From positions 10,374 to 15,909 of the forward strand of contig DLQW01000004.1 in the NCBI GenBank assembly GCA_002474405.1: a stretch of DNA of 5,536 bases, given 5' to 3'. Below the pieces are notes generated by a model that worked only from the letters and a program-made list of their open reading frames with translations, made no database searches and was not told where the DNA came from. The translations under genes were made by a program, and so were the position numbers. Of this stretch, positions 1 through 5,536 are shown in pieces. Each line of letters begins with the position of its first letter. The stretch's first letter is position 1. The stretch comes from Christensenella sp. UBA7597. Lineage in GTDB: Bacteria > Bacillota > Clostridia > Christensenellales > Borkfalkiaceae.

Positions 1-2880
1 GAAAAGAAAGGGGTGCTCAAAGAATGCCGCGTGCAGCTTCTGGGTACGAAAAGCGAAAGCATCGAACGCGCGGAAGACCGCGATTTGTTCAAAAAATTAT
101 GCGAAGAAATCGGCGAACCCGTCTGCCCTTCCGAAATCGCGCACAGCGTGGAAGAGGGGGTAAAAGCGGCGGAAAAAATCGGCTTTCCCGTAGTGCTCCG
201 TCCCGCGTTCACGCTCGGCGGCACGGGCGGCGGATTTGCCGATGACGAAGCGGAATTCCGCGAAATGATGGAAAACGCGCTGGAACTTTCCCCCGTGCAC
301 GAAGTACTCATCGAAAAGAGCGTGAAGGGGTATAAAGAAATCGAATACGAAGTCATGCGCGATAAAAACGATACCGCCATCGTCGTATGCAATATGGAAA
401 ATCTCGATCCCGTCGGCGTGCATACGGGCGATTCCATCGTGGTATGCCCCAGCCAGACGCTTGCCAACAAAGAATATCAGATGCTCCGCAACGCCGCGCT
501 GAAAATCATCCGCGCGCTGAAAATCGAAGGCGGCTGCAACGTGCAGTTCGCGCTTGATCCCGATTCGTTCCGCTATTACGTCATCGAAGTGAATCCCCGC
601 GTTTCGCGTTCGTCCGCGCTGGCAAGCAAAGCAAGCGGCTTTCCCATCGCCCGCGTTTCGGCAAAAATCGCCGTAGGGCTCACGCTGGATGAAATCCGGC
701 TTGCCAACACGCCCGCAAGCTTCGAACCCGCGCTCGATTACGTCGTAACGAAAATGCCTCGGTTCCCGTTCGATAAATTCGCGGGGGCAAGCAACAAACT
801 TTCCACGCAGATGAAAGCCACCGGCGAAGTGATGAGCGTGGGCAGAAATTTCGAAGAGAGCCTTCTGAAAGCGGTGCGCTCGCTGGAAATCGGCGCCGAT
901 CATCTGTTCCTGAAAAAAGCGGAAGCAATGACGACGGAAGAACTGTTCGCCTACGTGCAGGACGCCACGGACGATCGCATTTTCATGGTCGCGGAATTGT
1001 TCCGCCGCGGCGCGGATGTGGAAAAAATCGCAAATCTTACGAAAATCGATAAATTTTTCCTTACGAAAATTCTGCATATCACACGGCTGGAAGCTTCCGC
1101 AAAACAGCACGTTTCCGATGCGGAAACGCTGAAAGAGTGCAAACGTTACGGCTTTTCCGATAAGGCTGCGGCGCGCCTCTGGAACATGTCCGAAAAGGAG
1201 ATAACCGAATTCAGAAAAGCGCACGGTATTCTGCCCGCCTACAAGGCAATCGATTCCTGCGCGTCCGAATTCGACGCCTATATTCCGTATTATTATTCCA
1301 CCTACAACGCCGAAGAAAACGAATCTTTCCGCGACGAAACCACGAAGAGCATCATCGTTCTCGGCGCTGGACCTATCCGCATCGGGCAGGGCGTGGAATT
1401 CGATTATTCCACGGTGCACGCCGTACAGACGATTAAAAAATCGGGGTATAAGGCAATCATCATAAACAACAACCCCGAAACGGTGTCCACCGATTATACC
1501 ACGTCCGATAAGCTGTATTTCGAACCGCTCACCACCGAGGACGTGATGAACGTAGTCGATCTCGAAAAGCCGTACGGCGTCATCGCGTCTCTCGGCGGGC
1601 AGACGGCAATCAATCTTGCCGAATCGCTGGAAAAACGCGGCGTGAAAATCATCGGCACCGATTGCCGCGCCATCGACAACGCGGAAGATCGAGATTTGTT
1701 CGAAAAACTTCTGGAAAAACTCAACATTCCCAAGCCCGAAGGCAAGGCGGTTACCAACATCCGCGACGGCGTTGCGGCAGCCGCGGAAATCGGCTATCCC
1801 GTGCTCGTGCGCCCGTCGTTCGTGCTGGGCGGCAGAGCGATGCAGATCGTATCGAACGAAGCGGATTTAAGAAAATACCTGAAAAACGCCGTCGAAATCG
1901 GCGAAGAAAAGCCCGTGCTCGTCGATAGATACATCGTCGGCAAAGAGGTGGAAGTAGACGCCATCTGCGACGGCACCGACGTGTTCGTGCCGGGCATTAT
2001 GGAGCTGGTGGAACGTACGGGCGTGCACAGCGGCGACAGCATCAGCGTTTATCCGCCGTTCAGTATATCCGATAAAGTAAAGGGCATAATATTACAGTAC
2101 GCCCGCAAACTGGGGCTTGCCATCGGCATCGTCGGCTTGTACAACATTCAGTTCATCGTAGATAAAAACGAGCGCGTGTACATCATCGAAGTCAACCCGC
2201 GCTCCTCGCGTACCGTACCGTTCCTTTCCAAAGCCACGGGCTTTTCGCTTGCGGATATCGCCACGGAAGTCATTCTCGGCAAGTCGCTGAAAGAACAGGG
2301 GATTTTCTCGATTTATCCCGAAGAAAAGAAGAGAAATTACGTAAAAGTCCCCGTATTCTCGTTCAGCAAAATCCGCGGGCTCGACGCCTACCTGTCGCCC
2401 GAAATGAAGTCTACGGGCGAAGCGATCGGCTACGACGATAAGCTCAACCGCGCCTTGTACAAAGCGTTGCAGGCTTCCGGAATGAAACTGCAGAACTACG
2501 GCACGGTGTTCGTTACCGTATGCGATAAAGATAAAGAGGAAGCGTTGCCGCTCGTGCGAAGATTTTACAATCTCGGCTTCAATATCGAAGCCACGGCGGG
2601 CACGGCGGACTATCTGAAAGCGCACGGCATCCGTACGCGAAAGCTGAAAAAAATCAGCGACGGGTCCGACGATATTCCGTGCGCGCTCCGTCAGGGGCAC
2701 ATCGCTTACGTGGTGAACACCGGCGACGTGGCGCAGAGCGGCGCAAGCACCGACGGCTACAAAATCCGTAAAATCGCCACGGAAAACAACATCACGACGT
2801 TCACCGCCCTCGATACGGTAAAAGTGCTGCTCGACGTGCTGGAAGAAACCACGCTGTGCGTTTCCACGATCGATAGCTGA
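1..2880 (+). CDS. carB: Carbamoyl-phosphate synthase large subunit, 5' end outside window
   Basis: CarB makes carbamoyl phosphate from bicarbonate, two ATP and ammonia channelled from the glutaminase subunit CarA; it is the cytosolic entry step to pyrimidines (and arginine). The frame is open from base 1. Codon 1 aligns with about residue 103 of the roughly 1070-residue family, so some 100 residues are missing through the window edge and the GTG at 13 is not the start. Counting codon 1 as residue 1: first ATP-grasp unit about 25-300 (AEDR Arg27, RPAFTLGG Arg67, metal-binding IEVNPR with Glu196 and Asn198); oligomerisation domain about 300-440; second synthetase unit from about 449 (VLGAGPIRIGQG, GGQTAINL, RPSFVLGGRAM Arg604, IEVNPR Glu730 and Asn732); C-terminal MGS-like allosteric domain about 834-959. 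Both halves keep their catalytic motifs, with no frameshift. Family is very secure; the symbol pyrAB would be equally correct. Confidence 0.97.
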   Translation, partial: EKKGVLKECRVQLLGTKSESIERAEDRDLFKKLCEEIGEPVCPSEIAHSVEEGVKAAEKIGFPVVLRPAFTLGGTGGGFADDEAEFREMMENALELSPVHEVLIEKSVKGYKEIEYEVMRDKNDTAIVVCNMENLDPVGVHTGDSIVVCPSQTLANKEYQMLRNAALKIIRALKIEGGCNVQFALDPDSFRYYVIEVNPRVSRSSALASKASGFPIARVSAKIAVGLTLDEIRLANTPASFEPALDYVVTKMPRFPFDKFAGASNKLSTQMKATGEVMSVGRNFEESLLKAVRSLEIGADHLFLKKAEAMTTEELFAYVQDATDDRIFMVAELFRRGADVEKIANLTKIDKFFLTKILHITRLEASAKQHVSDAETLKECKRYGFSDKAAARLWNMSEKEITEFRKAHGILPAYKAIDSCASEFDAYIPYYYSTYNAEENESFRDETTKSIIVLGAGPIRIGQGVEFDYSTVHAVQTIKKSGYKAIIINNNPETVSTDYTTSDKLYFEPLTTEDVMNVVDLEKPYGVIASLGGQTAINLAESLEKRGVKIIGTDCRAIDNAEDRDLFEKLLEKLNIPKPEGKAVTNIRDGVAAAAEIGYPVLVRPSFVLGGRAMQIVSNEADLRKYLKNAVEIGEEKPVLVDRYIVGKEVEVDAICDGTDVFVPGIMELVERTGVHSGDSISVYPPFSISDKVKGIILQYARKLGLAIGIVGLYNIQFIVDKNERVYIIEVNPRSSRTVPFLSKATGFSLADIATEVILGKSLKEQGIFSIYPEEKKRNYVKVPVFSFSKIRGLDAYLSPEMKSTGEAIGYDDKLNRALYKALQASGMKLQNYGTVFVTVCDKDKEEALPLVRRFYNLGFNIEATAGTADYLKAHGIRTRKLKKISDGSDDIPCALRQGHIAYVVNTGDVAQSGASTDGYKIRKIATENNITTFTALDTVKVLLDVLEETTLCVSTIDS

Positions 2881-2903
2881 GCGGGCGGAACAGAAAGAGA
2901 AAA

Positions 2904-2908
2904 GAGGT
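2904..2908 (+). promoter_or_regulatory. Ribosome binding site of pyrK
   Basis: GAGGT lies 6 nt before the ATG at 2915, in the 34-nt spacer after the carB stop. It matches the 3' end of the Shine-Dalgarno consensus and supports the chosen pyrK start. The spacer is purine-rich and shows no hairpin or T-run, so pyrK is probably on the same transcript as carB. Confidence 0.75.
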
Positions 2909-2914
2909 AAAAAC

Positions 2915-3646
2915 ATGCAACAGATATTTCCCGAAATCGTTTCCAACGAAAAAATCGCCGAAAACGTATACGAAATGAAGCTTCGCGGCGATTTTTCGGC
3001 AATCACGGGCGCCGGGCAGTTCGTCAATCTCACGGTGGACGGCTGCTATCTCCGCCGCCCGATTTCCGTATGCGACGCGGAAAACGGCGTGCTTACGCTC
3101 GTTTTCAAAGTGGTGGGCAAGGGCACGGAAATCATGAGCCGCATGCAGGCGGGCAAAACGGTGGATATGCTCGTCGGGCTCGGCAACGGCTACAATCTCG
3201 AAAAAAGCGGCAGCCGTCCGCTGCTTGTCGGCGGCGGCGTAGGCGTGCCTCCGCTTTACAAACTCTGCAAAGAACTGATAAAACGCGGCGTTTCCCCCGT
3301 GGTCGTGCTCGGTTTCAATAAGGCTTCGGAAGTTTTTTATAAAGAAAAATTCGAAGCGCTGGGCGCAGAAACGTATCTTGCCACGGCGGACGGCAGCCTC
3401 GGCGAAAAAGGCTTCGTAACCGACGTCATCGCGCGGCTGGATTACACGTATTTTTACGCCTGCGGTCCGATGCCCATGTTCAGGGCGCTGGAAAGCATTG
3501 CAAAAACGGACGGCGAATACAGCTTCGAAGAGCGCATGGGCTGCGGCTTCGGCGCGTGCATGGGCTGTTCCGTCCTCACGAAAAACGGCGCGAAAAGAAT
3601 CTGCAAGGACGGACCTGTCCTGCAAAGGAGCGAAATTATATGGTGA
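2915..3646 (+). CDS. pyrK: Dihydroorotate dehydrogenase B, electron transfer subunit PyrK
   Basis: PyrK carries FAD and a [2Fe-2S] cluster and passes electrons from the FMN of PyrD to NAD+, forming the cytosolic PyrD2-PyrK2 enzyme. The 243-residue product has the ferredoxin-reductase-type layout. An N-terminal FAD barrel carries LRRPIS (46-51) and VGKGTEIM (67-74). A nucleotide-binding domain carries LVGGGVGVPPL (104-114) and ACGPMPMF (182-189). The C-terminal cluster loop has Cys210, Cys215, Cys218 and Cys230 (CX4CX2CX11C), the spacing expected for the PyrK [2Fe-2S] site. The glycine-rich motif and CGPMPM separate it from a simple ferredoxin. Its length is slightly below the roughly 255-260 of Bacillus and Lactococcus PyrK, but no motif is missing. 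It starts 34 nt after carB and its last 7 nt overlap pyrD, which settles its partner. Start choice rests on the GAGGT site and the conserved N-terminal barrel. Confidence 0.95.
   Translation: MQQIFPEIVSNEKIAENVYEMKLRGDFSAITGAGQFVNLTVDGCYLRRPISVCDAENGVLTLVFKVVGKGTEIMSRMQAGKTVDMLVGLGNGYNLEKSGSRPLLVGGGVGVPPLYKLCKELIKRGVSPVVVLGFNKASEVFYKEKFEALGAETYLATADGSLGEKGFVTDVIARLDYTYFYACGPMPMFRALESIAKTDGEYSFEERMGCGFGACMGCSVLTKNGAKRICKDGPVLQRSEIIW
3625..3630 (+). promoter_or_regulatory. Ribosome binding site of pyrD, inside the pyrK end
   Basis: AAGGAG lies 9 nt before the ATG at 3640, within the last codons of pyrK. It decides the pyrD start: an in-frame ATG at 3556 has no comparable site and would add 28 residues that do not resemble the family N-terminus. 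Confidence 0.85.
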
Positions 3647-4557
3647 ATACGAAAGTAACTTTGTCCGGCTGGGAACTCGATAATCCCGTCATTCCCGCCA
3701 GCGGCACGTTCGGCTACGGAAAAGAATTTTCCGAAATATACGATATCAACGTGCTCGGCACCTTCTCGTTCAAGGGCACTACGGTAGAACCGCGCTTCGG
3801 CAACCCTACGCCGAGAATCGCGGAAAGCGATACGGGAATCGTCAATTCCATCGGTTTGCAGAACCCCGGCATGGAACACGTTCTCGCGCACGAATTGCCG
3901 GAAATGAAAAAGTTTTTTCATAAAAAAGTCATCGCCAACGTCAGCGGCTTTTCCGTGGAAGAATACGTCCGCCTGTGCGAACGCTTCGGCAAAGAGGAAC
4001 AGGTGGGCATACTGGAAGTAAACGTCAGCTGCCCCAACGTAAAAGCGGGCGGGCTCGCGCTCGGCACCTCGTGCGAAAACGTTTTCGCCGTGGCGAAAGC
4101 GGTGAAAGAGGTAACGGATAAGCCGATTTATATGAAGCTGTCGCCCAACGTAACCGATATCGCGGCAATCGCGAAAGCCTGCGAAGAGGGCGGCGCCGAC
4201 GGCATCAGCCTCATCAACACGATGACGGGCATGCGTATCGATCTGAAAACGAAGAAGCCGATCATCGCGCGGAAAATCGCGGGATATTCCGGCAAGGCGT
4301 TGTTCCCCGTCGCGCTCAGAATGGTATATCAGGTATACGAAGCGGTGAAAATTCCCATTATCGGCATCGGCGGCGTATCTTCCGCGGAAGACGCGATAGA
4401 AATGATGCTGGCGGGCGCAAGCGCGGTGGGCGTAGGCGCGGCGAATCTCGTCGATCCGTTCGCAAGCAAAAAAATCGTGGAAAATCTGCCGTCCGTCATG
4501 CAGAAATACGGCATTGAAAATTTAAAAGACATTATAGGAGCGGCACACAATGGCTAA
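3640..4557 (+). CDS. pyrD: Dihydroorotate dehydrogenase class 1B, catalytic subunit
   Basis: This FMN enzyme oxidises dihydroorotate to orotate, the fourth step of UMP synthesis, and hands electrons to PyrK. The 305-residue TIM barrel is the normal length for the class. Visible landmarks: NPVIPASGTFGYG (15-27) near the N-terminus; Lys45 in FKGTT; GNPTPRIAE (54-62); NSIGLQNPG (69-77); the active-site loop NVSCPN with catalytic base Cys131; Lys166 in MKLSPN; Asn193 in LINT; and the FMN phosphate region GIGGVSS (242-248) plus GVGAAN (264-269). The catalytic cysteine, rather than the serine of class 2 enzymes, and the absence of an N-terminal membrane helix place it in class 1; the adjoining pyrK makes it 1B (also called pyrDB). 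The start at 3640 gives MVNTKVTLSGWEL, the expected beginning, and overlaps the pyrK stop by 7 nt. A GTG directly after the ATG could also initiate, with no effect on function. Confidence 0.96.
   Translation: MVNTKVTLSGWELDNPVIPASGTFGYGKEFSEIYDINVLGTFSFKGTTVEPRFGNPTPRIAESDTGIVNSIGLQNPGMEHVLAHELPEMKKFFHKKVIANVSGFSVEEYVRLCERFGKEEQVGILEVNVSCPNVKAGGLALGTSCENVFAVAKAVKEVTDKPIYMKLSPNVTDIAAIAKACEEGGADGISLINTMTGMRIDLKTKKPIIARKIAGYSGKALFPVALRMVYQVYEAVKIPIIGIGGVSSAEDAIEMMLAGASAVGVGAANLVDPFASKKIVENLPSVMQKYGIENLKDIIGAAHNG
4536..4540 (+). promoter_or_regulatory. Ribosome binding site of pyrF, inside the pyrD end
   Basis: AGGAG lies 9 nt before the ATG at 4550 and within the last codons of pyrD. The same arrangement and spacing occur at the pyrK-pyrD junction. 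Confidence 0.85.
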
Positions 4558-5251
4558 AGACGTAATCGTCGCGCTCGATTTTGCGGGCGCAAAAGAAACT
4601 CTGGAATTTCTCGATAAATTCGGCGAAAAGAAACCTTTCGTCAAAATCGGCATGGAACTGTTTTATGCGGAAGGACCTTCCGTTGTGCGGGAAATCAAAA
4701 ACCGCGGACATAAAATCTTTCTCGATTTAAAGCTGCACGATATACCCAACACTGTGAAAAAAGCGATGAAAGTGCTTTCTTCGCTGAACGTGGATATGTG
4801 CAATCTTCACGCGGCGGGCGCGGGCGAAATGATGAAAGCCGCGCTGGAAGGTTTAACGCGCGAGGACGGCACCCGCCCGCTGCTCATCGCCGTAACGCAG
4901 CTCACCAGCACCGACGAAAAGGCGTTGCATGAGGAACTGCTCATCGGCTCGTCTATGGAAGAAACGGTGCAAAGCTACGCGCTCAACGCGAAGAACGCGG
5001 GACTGGACGGCGTGGTTTGCTCGCCGCTCGAAGCGGGCAAAGTGCACGAAATCTGCGGCAACGGCTTCCTTACCGTAACGCCCGGCGTGCGTTTCGCGGA
5101 CGGGGATAAAGGCGACCAGAAACGAATCGCCACTCCGGCAAAAGCGCGCGAGCTCGGTTCCGATTATATTGTGGTGGGGCGCCCGATTACCGCCGCGCCC
5201 GATCCGCAGGCGGCATACGAAAGATGTCTGAAAGAATTTCTCGGCAAATAA
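4550..5251 (+). CDS. pyrF: Orotidine 5'-phosphate decarboxylase
   Basis: PyrF decarboxylates OMP to UMP, the last step of the pathway; it is a cofactor-free cytosolic TIM barrel acting as a dimer. The 233-residue product has the usual length for the short bacterial form related to B. subtilis PyrF. It shows IVALDF with Asp10; VKIGMELF with Lys32; the catalytic FLDLKLHDIPNT (57-68) with the Asp59, Lys61 and Asp64 charge network; VTQLTS (115-120); TPGVRF (177-182); Gln190 in GDQKR; and the phosphate-binding VVGRPIT with Arg211. The DLKLHDIPNT form and the C-terminal GRPIT fit OMP decarboxylase rather than the related hexulose-phosphate synthase or KGPDC enzymes. It overlaps the pyrD stop by 8 nt in another frame, which suggests translational coupling. 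No residue of the catalytic set is missing. Confidence 0.97.
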   Translation: MAKDVIVALDFAGAKETLEFLDKFGEKKPFVKIGMELFYAEGPSVVREIKNRGHKIFLDLKLHDIPNTVKKAMKVLSSLNVDMCNLHAAGAGEMMKAALEGLTREDGTRPLLIAVTQLTSTDEKALHEELLIGSSMEETVQSYALNAKNAGLDGVVCSPLEAGKVHEICGNGFLTVTPGVRFADGDKGDQKRIATPAKARELGSDYIVVGRPITAAPDPQAAYERCLKEFLGK

Positions 5252-5257
5252 AAGGAG
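5252..5257 (+). promoter_or_regulatory. Ribosome binding site of pyrE
   Basis: AAGGAG begins directly after the pyrF stop codon and lies 9 nt before the ATG at 5267. It is the strongest support for that start together with the B. subtilis-like N-terminus that follows. The 15-nt pyrF-pyrE spacer holds nothing else. Confidence 0.85.
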
Positions 5258-5266
5258 ATACAAACG

Positions 5267-5536
5267 ATGCAGAACGTAAAAGAAACGATAGCGAAAGATT
5301 TACTGAAAATCAAGGCGGTGTTTTTCCGTCCGGAACAGCCGTTCACGTGGGCGAGCGGCATCAAAAGCCCCGTCTATTGCGATAACCGCCTTACGCTCAC
5401 CGCGCCGGAAGTGAGAAACGACGTGGAAAACGCGCTTGCCGCCGTCATCAGAAGCGAATATCCCGAAGCGGAAGTGCTGATGGGCACGTCTACGGCGGGT
5501 ATCGCGCACGCGGCAATCACCGCGCATCTCCTCGGC
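5267..5536 (+). CDS. pyrE: Orotate phosphoribosyltransferase, 3' end outside window
   Basis: PyrE joins orotate to PRPP, giving OMP and pyrophosphate, the step between PyrD and PyrF. Exactly 90 codons are present without a stop; the family is about 210-215 residues, so roughly 120 are cut off by the window edge. The visible part closely resembles the B. subtilis enzyme: AVFFRP (17-22), [17 protein letters not shown] (25-41) with its substrate-binding region, the helix start PEVRNDV (47-53), and [10 protein letters not shown] (73-82), equivalent to the GTATAGIPHA loop. The catalytic loop Lys and Arg residues and the PRPP-binding acidic motif lie beyond the end and cannot be checked. It starts 15 nt after pyrF with a strong ribosome binding site, as the last listed gene of the B. 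subtilis-type operon order. The assignment is secure; intactness is unknown. Confidence 0.95.
   Translation, partial: MQNVKETIAKDLLKIKAVFFRPEQPFTWASGIKSPVYCDNRLTLTAPEVRNDVENALAAVIRSEYPEAEVLMGTSTAGIAHAAITAHLLG

Noticed and set aside
13..15. GTG near the left edge as a true carB start.
   Set aside because: The frame is open to base 1, no ribosome binding site is needed to explain it, and the alignment places it at about residue 107 of CarB; the real start is outside the window.
24..245. Short plus-strand open frames rich in Arg inside carB and pyrK (24-245, 1662-1928, 3070-3321).
   Set aside because: They lie wholly inside conserved genes in other frames, and their Arg-rich make-up is what an out-of-frame reading of GCG, CGC and GAA-rich codons gives.
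97..1419. A long minus-strand open frame of 440 codons opposite carB, with others at 2092-3033, 4853-5263 and 5300-5527.
   Set aside because: These frames are in codon register with the sense genes and stay open because the sense genes seldom use TTA, CTA or TCA, whose complements are stops. The ones checked end exactly at sense Leu TTA codons (97-99, 2092-2094, 4853-4855, 5300-5302). The translations are rich in Phe, Arg, His and Ala with no recognisable domain.
1..2880. The similarity between the two halves of carB as a recent tandem duplication.
   Set aside because: The paired ATP-grasp units are the ancient internal duplication shared by all CarB proteins; the two halves here differ as much as expected and show no DNA-level repeat.
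2881..2914. A possible terminator or attenuator between carB and pyrK.
   Set aside because: The 34-nt spacer is purine-rich, has no inverted repeat and no T-run; it holds only the pyrK ribosome binding site.
2801..3625. A 274-codon minus-strand open frame spanning the carB-pyrK junction and most of pyrK.
   Set aside because: It is in register with pyrK codons, has no family resemblance and lies opposite a fully conserved gene; it is a shadow of codon bias.
3556..3639. An in-frame upstream ATG that would lengthen pyrD by 28 residues.
   Set aside because: The added stretch is basic and unlike any PyrD N-terminus, it is coding sequence of pyrK in another frame (the cluster-binding region), and the AAGGAG site sits correctly for the ATG at 3640.

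Overview
The window lies inside a de novo pyrimidine (UMP) biosynthesis operon. All five genes are on the + strand in the order carB (left end cut), pyrK, pyrD, pyrF, pyrE (right end cut). This is the order of the distal half of the Bacillus subtilis pyr operon (pyrAB-pyrK-pyrD-pyrF-pyrE). A class 1B dihydroorotate dehydrogenase (PyrD plus the iron-sulfur/FAD subunit PyrK), a B. subtilis-like PyrE N-terminus and strong AGGAG-type ribosome binding sites point to a Bacillota bacterium. It is probably a clostridial lineage with moderately high GC and heavy use of GCG, CGC and GAA codons. The genus cannot be read from this sequence alone.

Layout: 1-2880 carB, lacking about its first 100 codons because the window starts inside the gene; 2881-2914 a short spacer with a ribosome binding site; 2915-3646 pyrK; 3640-4557 pyrD, overlapping pyrK by 7 nt; 4550-5251 pyrF, overlapping pyrD by 8 nt; 5252-5266 spacer with a ribosome binding site; 5267 to the window end, the first 90 codons of pyrE. 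No intergenic gap exceeds 34 nt. No internal promoter, terminator, RNA gene, mobile element, repeat array or CRISPR was found.

How the genes work together: CarB, with the glutaminase CarA that would lie upstream, makes carbamoyl phosphate. Aspartate transcarbamylase and dihydroorotase (pyrB and pyrC, outside the window) turn it into dihydroorotate. PyrD oxidises dihydroorotate to orotate and passes the electrons through PyrK to NAD+. PyrE attaches orotate to PRPP to give OMP, and PyrF decarboxylates OMP to UMP. UMP probably feeds back on CarB, whose UMP pocket is largely conserved. The operon leader, where PyrR or another attenuator would act, is outside the window.

This is an ordinary, intact core-metabolism region. 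I found no previously undescribed system. The findings are modest observations on translational coupling, CarB allostery and the electron acceptor of PyrDK, with low interest scores.
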